Source: Bog-473 sp963770645 (GTDB lineage: Bacteria; Actinomycetota; Acidimicrobiia; Acidimicrobiales; RAAP-2). From it: 64,000 bases of DNA. The DNA lies in contig CAVYQL010000004.1 of the NCBI GenBank assembly GCA_963770645.1, positions 496,001 to 560,000 on the forward strand, in the 5' to 3' direction. Made by a program: the position numbers and the translations under genes. This document shows, in pieces, positions 34,282 through 43,177 of the stretch; the first letter of the stretch is position 1, and every line of letters begins with the position of its first letter. Below the pieces are notes generated by a model, which made no database searches, was not told the DNA's origin, and was given only the letters and a program-made list of their open reading frames with translations.

Positions 34282-35127
34282 TTAGACCTTGGCGCAGACC
34301 GCCCACGCGTCGACCGATTCCGACGACGAACTGTCGTTGTTCTCCGTGGTGCTCCAACCCTTGAGATTGGACTTCGAGCTGGTGAGACCGATGTTCACCA
34401 GCTGGCTGCCCGAGTCATTGAAATCCCCTCCGCCCAGCACCTTGGTGCCCTTGGGACATTTGACGCTGACCGGGGTGGCGGTGCTCACCGGGTTCACCAC
34501 GTACGAGCTGGCGACCTGCGCCCACTTGGAGGGCTGCGCTGCACAGGGGGTCATCGCGTATCCGCTTGACGCGGCTGAACCCGCCGCAGGGTACGCCCGC
34601 CACCCGTTGGGGCCGAGGGGATCCGATGCGCCATTGCTATCGGTGACCGTGGACCCCTCGTTGACCCAGCCGCCGCCGAGGGCCACTGTCCCGGCCGGGC
34701 ACGTGACGGTGGCCTCCACCGAGCTGTTAGGCGAGACGGCCACGATCGAACCCGCTTGGATGGAGTAGTCGGCAAGGCTGGAGGCGGTGACACAGATGGC
34801 CACGGCCACGCCGGTGTCGCTCGAGGCGGCTTGGTTGTTGAATTCCACGACCCATTTCCGATCGCCGGCGGTCGGCGCAGAAGAGTTCAAATCCTCCTCG
34901 GTGTTCTGGGTGACTTGATACCCGCCGCCGCCGACCACGTCGTCGCCCTTCGGGCATTTCGCTGCCGCCACGGCTTGCCCATTGGCGGGCACGGTCACGC
35001 TCGCCTCCTTGTAGGTGTAGCCGGTCAGCTTGCCCGCAGGCGGCGGCGATGCCGACGCCAGACTCGTACCGGCCAGGACCGTCAACGCGCCGGCTCCTGC
35101 GAGCATCACTCGCCCGAGATTGCGCAT
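34282..35127 (-). CDS. secreted protein with three CPxG...GGG repeats
   Basis: 281 residues from the ATG at 35127 (MRNLGRVMLAGAGALTVLAG), which has AAGGAG six bases upstream. A signal peptide ends near SLASA. The mature part has three similar modules, each with a CP(K/A)G motif followed by GGG: CPKGDDVVGGGGYQ, CPAGTVALGGGWVN and CPKGTKVLGGGDFN, each with a second Cys further on, probably forming disulfides. Family unknown to me beyond similar actinobacterial exported proteins. It is the last chromosomal gene before the tRNA-associated islands. Confidence 0.75.
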   Translation of the reverse strand: MRNLGRVMLAGAGALTVLAGTSLASASPPPAGKLTGYTYKEASVTVPANGQAVAAAKCPKGDDVVGGGGYQVTQNTEEDLNSSAPTAGDRKWVVEFNNQAASSDTGVAVAICVTASSLADYSIQAGSIVAVSPNSSVEATVTCPAGTVALGGGWVNEGSTVTDSNGASDPLGPNGWRAYPAAGSAASSGYAMTPCAAQPSKWAQVASSYVVNPVSTATPVSVKCPKGTKVLGGGDFNDSGSQLVNIGLTSSKSNLKGWSTTENNDSSSSESVDAWAVCAKV

Positions 35128-35286
35128 GCCCAACTCCTTCTGCATTAAGACGGAGCCTCACGTTCACGGTGTACGTGGGCTTCCTCGATGGGTGCTCCCC
35201 GACTATCCCGTCGAGCGCAGCGTATGGGCTGGGAGCGCGACGGAAAAGCGGCAATCTGAGCGGGCGGCGACCATGGTCGCCGAGCA

Positions 35287-35327
35287 GCGCCCCGGCACGA
35301 TTCGAACGTGCGACACTCCGTTTAGGA
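35287..35327 (-). repeat. partial tRNA-Arg(CCT) copy: left boundary of an older island
   Basis: 41 bp identical at 40 positions to 44815-44855, the 3' half of the tRNA-Arg gene (T-arm, variable region and 3' side of the anticodon arm, up to the anticodon loop). The single mismatch is at 35319. The copy stops at the anticodon loop, the same place where the 39-bp repeats of the neighbouring element begin. That pattern is expected from site-specific integration and later decay, and marks 35.3-44.8 kb as a separate acquired segment. Confidence 0.7.
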
Positions 35328-35564
35328 CCAGTCTGGCTCCGTCCATCCGTGTGCCTCCAATCGCATTCTGGCTGGTCAGCACGGTCAAGAGTCAGCCTTG
35401 GATGACCCTCCTCGCGAAGCGATGATCCCCTCGAAACCTCATCCCCGTAGACGGGGAGTGCTCCCTTGTTGACCGAATGGGTTCTCGGCACCCTGAAGTC
35501 CCGAAGTCATGGCGACGCGCGTCAACCTTTGTATGCGGCGGCACGTCTGCGGGTCGGAGGACCG

Positions 35565-36887
35565 TCACTCAGGTGATATGAGCTGCTCATGGATGGACGG
35601 CATGCAATCCTCCGGGAGCGCCGCGTCATGGAGCACCACCTGATCGCGTCCACCACGCTTCGCCATCATGAGCGCGTCATCGGCGCGGCCTAACACGGTT
35701 TCAAATTCCTCTCCGGGCTCCGCACCGGTGATCCCGAAGCTGGCGGTAAATTTCGGAAGCCCGCCGACTGTCACGGCGGCGTCGAGGCGCGTACGCACCC
35801 CCTCGAGAGCGATTGCGGCGTCTGCGCTTGAACACCCCGGGAAGGCAAGTGCGAATTCCTCGCCACCATAACGCGACACAAGATCATTCGACCGGAGAGA
35901 GTCACGGAGCACGCGTGCGAAGAGTCGAAGAGCTCGATCACCAGTTTCGTGTCCGTAGGTGTCGTTGAGAGCTTTGAAATGATCGAGGTCTGCCATGACC
36001 ACGGCCATCGGGAAGACTTGATTTGGCATAGAGGACACCTGTTCTGAGAACGACCGTCGATTGAGCAGGCCGGTCAACGCGTCAGTGGACGCCTGCAGCT
36101 GGGTCTCGGCCATGATGCGCAGCAGTCCAACCCGCGCTCCGGCCAGCTTCGCCAAGGTCGCCAGGTCTTGAATCTGCACATCTGTCGCCCCTTCCCCAAG
36201 GTTTCCCGTCGAGTGAATGACCCCGACGGTACGACCCATGATCGAGACAGGAACGCATAATGCCGAGATGCGCTCTTGGGTTCGATGACGGAGTTTTGGA
36301 CAGGCATCGAGGGCGTCACTGTCAGCAAAGGTCTGCACCTGCGCTCTCCGAGCCGCTGGACATCCGTCGGGTGAGTCCACGGAGCAACCCGGCGCGACTC
36401 CTTCGGGGCGGACGCTGGCCATGCGGAACAGATGTGCGTGGCTGTTGTCGGCGAGGAGCAGTTCGACTGCAGCGTCAGGAAGCACGTCGCCGAAAGATCG
36501 CTCGATGACATCGAGCACTTCGGGCTCCCCTTCGGCCATCTCGAGCGCATTGGCCAAGCGACTTTCGAACCGCTGGCGGGTGATGGCCTCGGTCAGCTCC
36601 GAGGTCAAAGAGCGGACCTGATCATCAGTCTTGCGTTGCTGGCGCTCGACAAGGTAGGTGGTCAGACATGCCAGCGGAATGACCGCGGCAACGAGAATTC
36701 CAGCTGCCGTCCAAAAGCGAGCGGGACCGCTCGCCAGTGAAGATCCAAAGGCCAGCACGGGAACAGCGACGAGCCCGCAGACAAGGGTCGCGAAGACAGC
36801 CACAAGCATGCGCCAATGATTCGCCTTCGACGCCGCCCCATCCCGCTCAGTTCGGGTCGTCATCGATAGACCTTCTTCTGGGCTCAT
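35565..36887 (-). CDS. GAF-GGDEF diguanylate cyclase, membrane-anchored
   Basis: 440 residues (432 from an ATG eight codons in). Two membrane helices (about 30-85), a coiled linker, a GAF-like domain (about 115-270) with the Cys-containing segment CSVDSPDGCPAARRAQVQTFADSDALDACPKLR, and a GGDEF domain with DLDHFKALNDTYGHETGD and RYGGEEF. It is a paralogue of the protein at 1-1428, but its codon usage is less GC-biased. It lies just inside the older island, so it may have been acquired or copied. Product: cyclic di-GMP. Confidence 0.92.
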   Translation of the reverse strand: MSPEEGLSMTTRTERDGAASKANHWRMLVAVFATLVCGLVAVPVLAFGSSLASGPARFWTAAGILVAAVIPLACLTTYLVERQQRKTDDQVRSLTSELTEAITRQRFESRLANALEMAEGEPEVLDVIERSFGDVLPDAAVELLLADNSHAHLFRMASVRPEGVAPGCSVDSPDGCPAARRAQVQTFADSDALDACPKLRHRTQERISALCVPVSIMGRTVGVIHSTGNLGEGATDVQIQDLATLAKLAGARVGLLRIMAETQLQASTDALTGLLNRRSFSEQVSSMPNQVFPMAVVMADLDHFKALNDTYGHETGDRALRLFARVLRDSLRSNDLVSRYGGEEFALAFPGCSSADAAIALEGVRTRLDAAVTVGGLPKFTASFGITGAEPGEEFETVLGRADDALMMAKRGGRDQVVLHDAALPEDCMPSIHEQLISPE

Positions 36888-37086
36888 GACTTCTCGGTAT
36901 CACCACCCGAATCCTCTCGTCACGCGACGAGGTGATCCCCGCGCCAGGAGACGACTCCACTCCCTATTGCATGTCGACGAAAAGAGGCAGGTCCTTTAGG
37001 GAAAGGCTGTAACGAAGTCTCAGGTCACAACCCTTTTGCTCGTCGTTCTTTCGGAGCAAGGAGATCATGGCGCTCCACCTGAGAAG

Positions 37087-37101
37087 CGAACACCTGTTCG
37101 A
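37087..37101. promoter_or_regulatory. LexA (SOS) box
   Basis: CGAACACCTGTTCGA, with a perfect CGAAC-N4-GTTCG palindrome, matches the actinobacterial LexA site. It ends 13 bp before the GTG of the DNA polymerase IV gene, where it would cover the core promoter. The polymerase should therefore be induced by DNA damage. Confidence 0.85.
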
Positions 37102-37114
37102 TTAAGTTGCCCAC

Positions 37115-38401
37115 GTGGAGCTTCCGCCAGCCGGAGCAGCGACGATCCTGCATGCCGACCTCGATGCCTTCTACGCGTCGGTTGAGCAACTATTGGACCC
37201 TTCGTTGCGGAACCGACCAATCGCCGTCGGCGGCAGTGTGGTGCTGGCGGCATCGTATGAAGCCAGGAGTTACGGCGTGCGCGGCGGCATGGCCGGGTGG
37301 CGGGCCCGGCAACTTTGCGCTGATCTCCTCTTCGTCGGTGGCCGCTTCGGCCGTTACCAGCAATTCGGCGACGATGTCGTGTCGGTCTTTCACGACTTCA
37401 CCCCTCGAGTCGAACGGGTGTCGATAGATGAGGCATTCCTCGATGTTGCCGGCGCCGTCCGTCTCTTCGGAGCACCGACCGAGATCGCGGCTGCCATCCG
37501 TCGACGCGTACGCGAGGAGATCGGTCTCCCATTGTCGGTTGGGGTGGCCCGCACGAAGCACCTCGCCAAGGTCGCATCGCAGGTGGCCAAGCCTGACGGA
37601 CTCGTCGCCGTGGCCCCGGGCGATGAGCGCGACTTTCTCGACCCCCTTCCCATCGGGCTGATATGGGGTGTCGGACCAACGACAGAACGGCGGCTCCACG
37701 AAGCCGGGATCTCTACGATCGGAGAACTGGCCAAGGCCGGCAGCCCGATCCTTGGCAGTCTGCTCGGCCATGCAACCGGCACAAAACTGGCTGCCCTCTC
37801 GGCCAACGTCGATGAGCGGGCTGTTGAGACACCGGCCCGCTCGAAGTCCATGGGTGCCCAGGCCGCCCTCGGACGGCGGGAAGCAACTCCAGAGCTCATC
37901 CGAGAGACGCTCGGCTACCTCGCTGACAGAGTCGCCGGCCGTCTGCGAAAAGCAGCCCTAGCCGGTCGGACAGTGACCGTACGGGTCCGCTTCTCCCAGC
38001 TGCGGTCCGTGACCCGGTCTGCCACGTTGGCCGTTGCCATCTCGACCACGCTGACGCTGACCGAGGTGGCTGAAAGGCTCGCCCACTCAGCCATCCTCGA
38101 CAACGAAGGAGACCGCGACATCACACTCATCGCCGTTTCGGTCTCCAACTTGCGCCCAGACCATTCCTTGCAGCTCGAGCTACCTCTCGATTCTCCTGAT
38201 TGGCGGCGAAATACGGCTCCTCGACCTAGCTCCGTGGTCGAAGCCTCCAGATGGGGGGTGGACCGGTCCGTCGACGCAATCCGAGACAAGTTCGGGCGGA
38301 CTGCTGTCGGCTACGCGACGGTCGCCCTTTCCGCAGCCGAACGAGTTCCCGAGGAGTTCCGAGAACTGGCCGAGCGAATACCAGGCGATAGTCAGGTGTG
38401 A
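37115..38401 (+). CDS. dinB: DNA polymerase IV (Y-family)
   Basis: 428 residues from GTG 37115. Palm motifs ILHADLDAFYASVEQ and SIDEAFLDVAGAVRLFG provide the catalytic acidic residues; VAVGGSVVLAASYEARSYGVRGGM is the finger/nucleotide site; the helix-hairpin-helix follows (LIWGVGPTTERRLHEAGISTIGELA), then the little-finger domain. No obvious beta-clamp motif of the QxxLF form is seen at the C-terminus, although LQLELPL is close. Translesion synthesis is expected, under LexA control through the box at 37087-37101. It sits inside the older tRNA-associated island. Confidence 0.93.
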   Translation: MELPPAGAATILHADLDAFYASVEQLLDPSLRNRPIAVGGSVVLAASYEARSYGVRGGMAGWRARQLCADLLFVGGRFGRYQQFGDDVVSVFHDFTPRVERVSIDEAFLDVAGAVRLFGAPTEIAAAIRRRVREEIGLPLSVGVARTKHLAKVASQVAKPDGLVAVAPGDERDFLDPLPIGLIWGVGPTTERRLHEAGISTIGELAKAGSPILGSLLGHATGTKLAALSANVDERAVETPARSKSMGAQAALGRREATPELIRETLGYLADRVAGRLRKAALAGRTVTVRVRFSQLRSVTRSATLAVAISTTLTLTEVAERLAHSAILDNEGDRDITLIAVSVSNLRPDHSLQLELPLDSPDWRRNTAPRPSSVVEASRWGVDRSVDAIRDKFGRTAVGYATVALSAAERVPEEFRELAERIPGDSQV

Positions 38402-38610
38402 ACCCTCAAGGCACCGCGGCTATCTCGTCAGCACCCAGCGGGCTTCGGGAGCCACCTTGAGAGAGTGGGCCGGTACGTCCAAGTGGTTCGCTCGTGTTAC
38501 AACGGACGACGCCGACCTGGGCTACACGGCTATGACTGATGGCACTGTCTTGCAGTCGTCGACCTCTGATTACGACAATCAGGGACGGGTTCCCGATGCC
38601 GTGAATGCGT

Positions 38611-40149
38611 CTAGGGAAGCTGTGGATCCGGAGCGTAGAGTCCTGAATCGGTCAGCTGCTGAGATCCCAAACGAAGACCGGCCGCAGCCGACCAGGCGAA
38701 TGTGCCCGTCCAGTCGACCTCGCCGTAGAAGCCGTCGGGGTCAGCGGTCGAGTACAACGGCCCGGCCACTCGAGTCGCGGGGACTGCTGTTCCGATGTCG
38801 GCCAACCACAGGGCGTTGTCGGCCACCACGACCATCGTGCTGCCTCGGGAAGCCGGGTCAGCCAGCAAAGCGCCAGCTGGTGTCGACAGCAAGGGACTGG
38901 ACTGTCCGCCAAGAAGCAACGACCAAAGGGCATTAGTGGAGTTCCACTGGGCCATCGAAAACGCGCCGTCATTGGAACTGGCCGACGCGACCGCGAAAAT
39001 GAGCGTGCCAGATCTCGTCCAACTAGGGGCCAGTCCGACCGTGCCGGCGGGGATGGGCACCGATTGGCAGGTGGCGGTAGGGAAGCTGCACAGTTCGATG
39101 GCACGCCCTGCCGTCCAAATGCTTCGGCCCCCGCCTGACACCACGGCGACAGTGCTTCCACCGGGTTGTGGTGCCAACCATGTGGAGCCCACCAACGAGG
39201 TTGTGAGTGCCACCGGTTGCTTACTGCCAGATTCGAGGCTGTACAACGTGAGGCCATCCTCTTCATTCGAGCCGGAGAACCCTGTGTCCTCCCAGAACAG
39301 AAGACCGCCCCCCTCAGGCCACCAGCCAGCGAGGTCGATCCCCGAGTCGGCCAGTGCATAAACCATTGTCATATGACCATCGTTGACAGAAACAATCCCC
39401 AGGCGACCGGTTGCTGGCGTGGTCGGTGAAGTCGCCGAAGCGGGTTGTGGAAAGACCGAGTCGTCGAAGGCCAACTCGCTGCCGTTGGGCGACCAGGCGA
39501 TTGAGCCCAAGCCGGCGCCCGTCCCAACTGGCACGCTCGTCGGAGGTGCACCCGGCCGGTCGAACCACAGGTTTTCGGGCCCGCCCGCGGGGAAGTTGTA
39601 CTTGACGACAATGGTGTACGCCAACACGGGGGCGGTTGGCGACCACGCGAACATCCCGATCCCACTGGTTGTCACCTCCTGTGCTTGCGAGGAGCCAGCC
39701 TTCAACAACCACAGAGTGGGGGCGGGTATGTCATAACCGTTGGCGGGGCCAGTGTGGAGAAAGGCCAGCCACTGATCATCGGGCGACCATGCCACATCAC
39801 TATCGAACCCGCCGGTCGGTCCCGTGATGTCGGTGAGAGTCCCAGCGTTGGAGAGTATTTCAAGCTGTCCACTGGAAATGAAGGCGAGGTTCCCGTGACC
39901 CCGCCAAAGCGAAGCGTTGACGGTGATGCGTGCGGCTGCGGGTGGGTTTGGGAGACTTGGCTGGGTCATCGTGGCGGTGGTTGCAATGCTCGGGCTGGAA
40001 GGGAGGCGGGAGCCAGGCGAGTGCACCGCAGTCGCTGCGGTCGTGAAGGAAGGCGAAGTCACAACGCCGAGGGCGGCGGCTCCCGCCACCATCGCCGTGA
40101 GAAGTGCCACGGCCGTCCACGGGACAACTGCCCTCCGAATCCGTTGCAC
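38611..40149 (-). CDS. exported TolB-like beta-propeller protein
   Basis: 512 residues from GTG 40149, supported by GAGGG about 7 bases upstream. An N-terminal hydrophobic segment (VVPWTAVALLTAMVAGAAALGVV) anchors or exports it. A Thr/Ser/Pro-rich linker is followed by repeated WD40/PD40-like blades: VAWSPDDQWLAFLH, MFAWSPTAPVLAYT, IAWSPNGSELAFDD, LAGWWPEGGGLLFWED and others. Such propellers mediate protein binding at the cell surface. No enzyme motif is seen. It is convergent with the polymerase IV gene with 209 bp between. Confidence 0.78.
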   Translation of the reverse strand: MQRIRRAVVPWTAVALLTAMVAGAAALGVVTSPSFTTAATAVHSPGSRLPSSPSIATTATMTQPSLPNPPAAARITVNASLWRGHGNLAFISSGQLEILSNAGTLTDITGPTGGFDSDVAWSPDDQWLAFLHTGPANGYDIPAPTLWLLKAGSSQAQEVTTSGIGMFAWSPTAPVLAYTIVVKYNFPAGGPENLWFDRPGAPPTSVPVGTGAGLGSIAWSPNGSELAFDDSVFPQPASATSPTTPATGRLGIVSVNDGHMTMVYALADSGIDLAGWWPEGGGLLFWEDTGFSGSNEEDGLTLYSLESGSKQPVALTTSLVGSTWLAPQPGGSTVAVVSGGGRSIWTAGRAIELCSFPTATCQSVPIPAGTVGLAPSWTRSGTLIFAVASASSNDGAFSMAQWNSTNALWSLLLGGQSSPLLSTPAGALLADPASRGSTMVVVADNALWLADIGTAVPATRVAGPLYSTADPDGFYGEVDWTGTFAWSAAAGLRLGSQQLTDSGLYAPDPQLP

Positions 40150-40352
40150 GATTTTTCCCTCAGGAGTCCCCACTGAAATACATCCTGAGTCGCATGGAAC
40201 CCACATCGCAAGGAGGCGTCAAATCGACAACTCGTACCTGTCGCCCCTGCCGTCCCGCACTGCTGCAAAGCGGCACCCCTTGCCGGCGTAGGGGGCAGGC
40301 TTGAAGCACCTCCGATGGCGACCGGCCTTGCCAGAGTCATAGCGTCGGAGCG

Positions 40353-40934
40353 ATGGGAGACGCCTCCGAAGGCCGATCGCGCAGGTCCCTTGACACAAGG
40401 GGAGGTGTGCGGGTTGGGGACTTCGACGCCGGTGCCCTTTTCGTGGCTCTGGATCGTCAGCGACTGGGGAGGGAGTTGAGTTGGCGGCAGGTCGCCGAAG
40501 CGATCTGGGCGCAATCCTTTGAGCTCAATGATCGCCGTCGAGACCACCCCATCGCAGTGGAAACGATCACCGGGATGCCGAAGCGGAACAACATCTCTTG
40601 CCAGCACGCACTGTTCATGCTGCGCTGGATAGGACGCGCCCCCGAGGAGTTCGTTGCCGATCCCGTTGCGGGCACCACGGGGGTGGGACTCCCCATCGCT
40701 GGACCGGACCGTCGACTCCGATGGAACCTGGGTGCGCTCTACGACGCGATGAACGCCCGCCGTCTCGACGATCGCCTTACTTGGCAGTCGTTGGCAGACT
40801 TGCTGGGCTGCACTCAGAGCCAGTTAAGGGGCATCAAGAAGGCACGCTTTGCCATCGGAATGCGCCTTGCGATGCGCATCACCCAATGGCTGGCCCGTCC
40901 GGCCACTGAGTTCACCTACGCAGCGCGCTGGTAG
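40353..40934 (+). CDS. protein with two tandem HTH-like modules
   Basis: 193 residues, not assigned to a named family. Two similar blocks occur: LFVALDRQRLGRELSWRQVAEAIWA (about 29-53) and LYDAMNARRLDDRLTWQSLADLLGCTQSQLRGIKKARFAIGMRLAMRITQWLARPATEF (about 127-185). Each has the ALxxxRLxxxLTWxxLA pattern of an XRE-like HTH; the first also continues to MLRWIGRAPEEF, parallel to ITQWLARPATEF. An internally duplicated DNA-binding protein is likely. Targets unknown. Confidence 0.7.
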   Translation: MGDASEGRSRRSLDTRGGVRVGDFDAGALFVALDRQRLGRELSWRQVAEAIWAQSFELNDRRRDHPIAVETITGMPKRNNISCQHALFMLRWIGRAPEEFVADPVAGTTGVGLPIAGPDRRLRWNLGALYDAMNARRLDDRLTWQSLADLLGCTQSQLRGIKKARFAIGMRLAMRITQWLARPATEFTYAARW

Positions 40935-40985
40935 ATGTCGTCGTCCCGGAGTACTGGGACATCTCTTAGCCGTAGATTTTGAACT

Positions 40986-41099
40986 GTGCCAATCGGCCTA
41001 CGACCCCTCCTCGACAAGGAACTCTGCGAGTTCATCGAGGGCGATCTGGAGCGGCTCATGGCCACCCTGATTCGGATGAAGAAGACGGTCTTGTCTTGA
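40986..41099 (+). CDS. possible 37-residue peptide or gene remnant
   Basis: A short frame from GTG 40986 to TGA 41099 encodes LLDKELCEFIEGDLERLMATLIRMKK near its middle, which looks like natural helical protein rather than random frame. No ribosome-binding site is evident, so it may be the tail of a decayed gene. Low confidence. Confidence 0.25.
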   Translation: MPIGLRPLLDKELCEFIEGDLERLMATLIRMKKTVLS

Positions 41100-41124
41100 T
41101 GTTTGAGGGAATCAGAGCACACCG

Positions 41125-41523
41125 ATGATCGCGCGCTGGGTTTGGATAGTCATGATGATCGGCACCGGCGTCGAGTTCGCACTCGGTGTGGCGTGCTTGG
41201 CGCTCGTCCCGATCAGCCGACCTGATCAGTGGCTGCCTCCCCAGAGCAAGGGCGTGTACGTCACCCACGCAGTTCTCGGGGGACTGCTGGCGATCGGGGC
41301 GCTGGCCATCCTCGTTCGGTCTCTCGGTGGCTCGAGGTTCGTGCGTCTCGGGGCGCAGATGGGCCTCGTCGGGCTGTTGCTAGGTGCGGCAGGAGGGATG
41401 CTGTCGGTGTCGCACGCTTGGAGGCTGACGGGCATGGGGTTGATGTTTGCCGGGGCGCTCGTCGCCTTCTTCGGGTATGTCATTCCTCTCGCCGACATCC
41501 CGGTACAAGAACGGCCGGTATGA
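41125..41523 (+). CDS. small four-helix membrane protein
   Basis: 132 residues with four hydrophobic helices: IVMMIGTGVEFALGVACLAL, VTHAVLGGLLAIGALAILV, LGAQMGLVGLLLGAAGGML and MGLMFAGALVAFFGYVIPL. His residues in VTHAVLGG and SVSHAW could bind heme, but this is not proven. Function unknown. It is convergent with the 27-residue membrane peptide gene at 41557-41640. Confidence 0.65.
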   Translation: MIARWVWIVMMIGTGVEFALGVACLALVPISRPDQWLPPQSKGVYVTHAVLGGLLAIGALAILVRSLGGSRFVRLGAQMGLVGLLLGAAGGMLSVSHAWRLTGMGLMFAGALVAFFGYVIPLADIPVQERPV

Positions 41524-41556
41524 CTTCTCAGATGGCTCGCTCTGTCCCGGTGGACG

Positions 41557-41640
41557 TCAGTTCCACACCGCCGCGTAGATGCAGAGGACAGCGGAGACGG
41601 TAACTCCGACCCACACCAACATCCAGGCCTTGTTGCCCAT
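41557..41640 (-). CDS. 27-residue single-helix membrane peptide
   Basis: ATG at 41640 preceded by GGAAAGGAAG at a suitable distance opens a frame for MGNKAWMLVWVGVTVSAVLC followed by IYAAVWN and TGA. Nearly the whole peptide is one membrane helix with a positively charged start and an Asn end. Composition and ribosome-binding site argue for a real small membrane protein, such as the tiny subunits that stabilise larger membrane complexes. Partner unknown. Confidence 0.5.
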   Translation of the reverse strand: MGNKAWMLVWVGVTVSAVLCIYAAVWN

Positions 41641-42063
41641 CGTTGCTTCTTCCTTTCCAGGGGTGCCAAATCACCCGGCTTGTGCGTGTATTCACAAGCT
41701 AACTTACGTTGTAGGTGCTTGCAAAAGTACGCGCAAGGCAAATGCCGTTCCGCCGAACTCACGGAGCCGGGCGTTCAGAGACGTTCCTCAACCTCTACCC
41801 GACCTTCGCCACTCTTGAGGGACTGCGATGAACTGCTGATCTCTGAGCTACCAGGAGCGAATTGCGACCGAACCAGTCGGGGAGCCCGCATGATTCTGTC
41901 TGGCGGCGGCTTGGATATAACGGAGAGTTTGCTTGCACCGCGATTTCCCGCGGCTCATCATGACTTTGGACTCCTCGCCCATCTTGGGGCGAGGAGCCAC
42001 CCCGGAGCCCATCAGAATTGCCGTTGCCGATTTTCGCAAACTCCAAACAAGGAGGGGGAAGCC
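41641..42063. other. 423-bp intergenic region, lower GC
   Basis: No gene is supported here. Base composition is visibly poorer in G+C than in the core regions, which fits acquired DNA. The last 15 bases hold AAGGAGGGGGAA, the ribosome-binding site of the next gene. No terminator with a T-run and no clear repeats were seen. Confidence 0.5.
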
Positions 42064-42477
42064 ATGAGGTCGAAACTACTGACATTTATTGCCATAGCCC
42101 TGATTGCACCCTTGGCAGCGATCTGGTTGGCGCCGCCCGTTGTTTCTTCGGCAGCGAACGCCGTGAGGTTGGATCACACCATCGTTGCTGGAGGAAGTGA
42201 CAGTGTCCCAAAAGTCGTGATCAAGGGGTCCCCGGCGATCTTCGTTCCGAAGGCAATCACAGTAAAAGGTGTGACCGGACCTGCATGCACACCAACGCAC
42301 TACTCGTTCAAGGTGGCGAACAAGACCTCTGAGACGCAGCAACTGGAATATAGCGGCAGTCCATTCAGCAATCCGATTCCTCCCGGAATGCACATCCCGG
42401 TCTGTGATGAAGATGGCGTCAACTTCAAGCTGCGACTCGGAAGCAATGCCGGTGCGGTGTTGAAGGTCACGGGTTGA
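42064..42477 (+). CDS. small exported protein of unknown function
   Basis: 137 residues from the ATG at 42064 behind a strong AAGGAGGGGGAA. An N-terminal signal sequence (MRSKLLTFIAIALIAPLAAI) ends near VSSAANA. The mature domain is beta-rich (VPKVVIKGSPAIFVPKAITVKG) with two Cys residues (GPACTP and IPVCDED). The arrangement of a short beta-sandwich with hydrophobic loops is plausible, with substrate or partner unknown. The coding sequence is lower in GC than core genes. Confidence 0.7.
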   Translation: MRSKLLTFIAIALIAPLAAIWLAPPVVSSAANAVRLDHTIVAGGSDSVPKVVIKGSPAIFVPKAITVKGVTGPACTPTHYSFKVANKTSETQQLEYSGSPFSNPIPPGMHIPVCDEDGVNFKLRLGSNAGAVLKVTG

Positions 42478-42790
42478 TCGTGGTGGTGGGAGTCACTGCC
42501 GCTCCTGCCACCGCCTCTGGTTCAAAAGCAAGCTGGATTGCCGGATGCGTTGCGCCTGGTGCTGCCGATCGAGGACCGGTATAACCGCCCTCTTCCCGGC
42601 GGCGTGGGGCACCTGGGTGGTCGTTAGGGAATCCGAGTAAAAGCCACCCCAATCGCGTCGATCGACGGGACTGGACTCAATCTGGACCATGTGTGGCGCC
42701 TAGGGTCGTCCGAGCGCATCGAACGGAGGCACCTTTCGGTCATTTCGCACATGTGCCAATCACGCGCCTCGTGAGCGGACGCGGGATCGA
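42478..42790. other. 313-bp intergenic region between convergent genes
   Basis: Lies between the 3' ends of the exported protein gene and the acidic small protein gene. Several short frames exist, but none has both a ribosome-binding site and a protein-like composition. No clear terminator was seen. Confidence 0.4.
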
Positions 42791-43039
42791 TTATGCGGTG
42801 CCCTCCGTATCAGGCACGCTCTTACTGCTATCACCTTGGCGGTCGGACTCTATTTCCTTGTCGAGATGGCGAAGCTGGCCCGAGCTAATCCCCTTCACCA
42901 GTTGTTTCAGCACCTGCGCCCGATCCGATTCCGGGAGTGCCTCGATCGCCTTGAGCACCTTTTCGCTGATCTCATCATCCGAAGCGTCGGGACCTAGTTC
43001 CTGACTTATCTTTGAGATCAGCTCGGTCACGTCTTCCAT
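42791..43039 (-). CDS. small acidic helical protein
   Basis: 82 residues: MEDVTELISKISQELGPDASDDEISEKVLKAIEALPESDRAQVLKQLVKGIS and a polar tail. Two or three amphipathic helices are predicted. AAGGAGGCGAAC stands directly before the ATG. Not recognised; the composition resembles small chaperone-like or antitoxin-like proteins, but no partner toxin is adjacent. Confidence 0.65.
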   Translation of the reverse strand: MEDVTELISKISQELGPDASDDEISEKVLKAIEALPESDRAQVLKQLVKGISSGQLRHLDKEIESDRQGDSSKSVPDTEGTA

Positions 43040-43177
43040 AGTTCGCCTCCTTAATCAAACGTTACGGGCGGTGTGACACGCCTCGACCACGTAGTCCGAT
43101 CCTGGCTCCCGGCCACTGTCGAGTACGTGAGACCGGATGCCTGACCATCCCGGGCGATCTGCGGCAGGCTGGAGTCT

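Noticed and set aside
42791..43039. Antitoxin of a toxin-antitoxin pair
   Set aside because: Size and charge would fit, but no toxin-like frame is adjacent.
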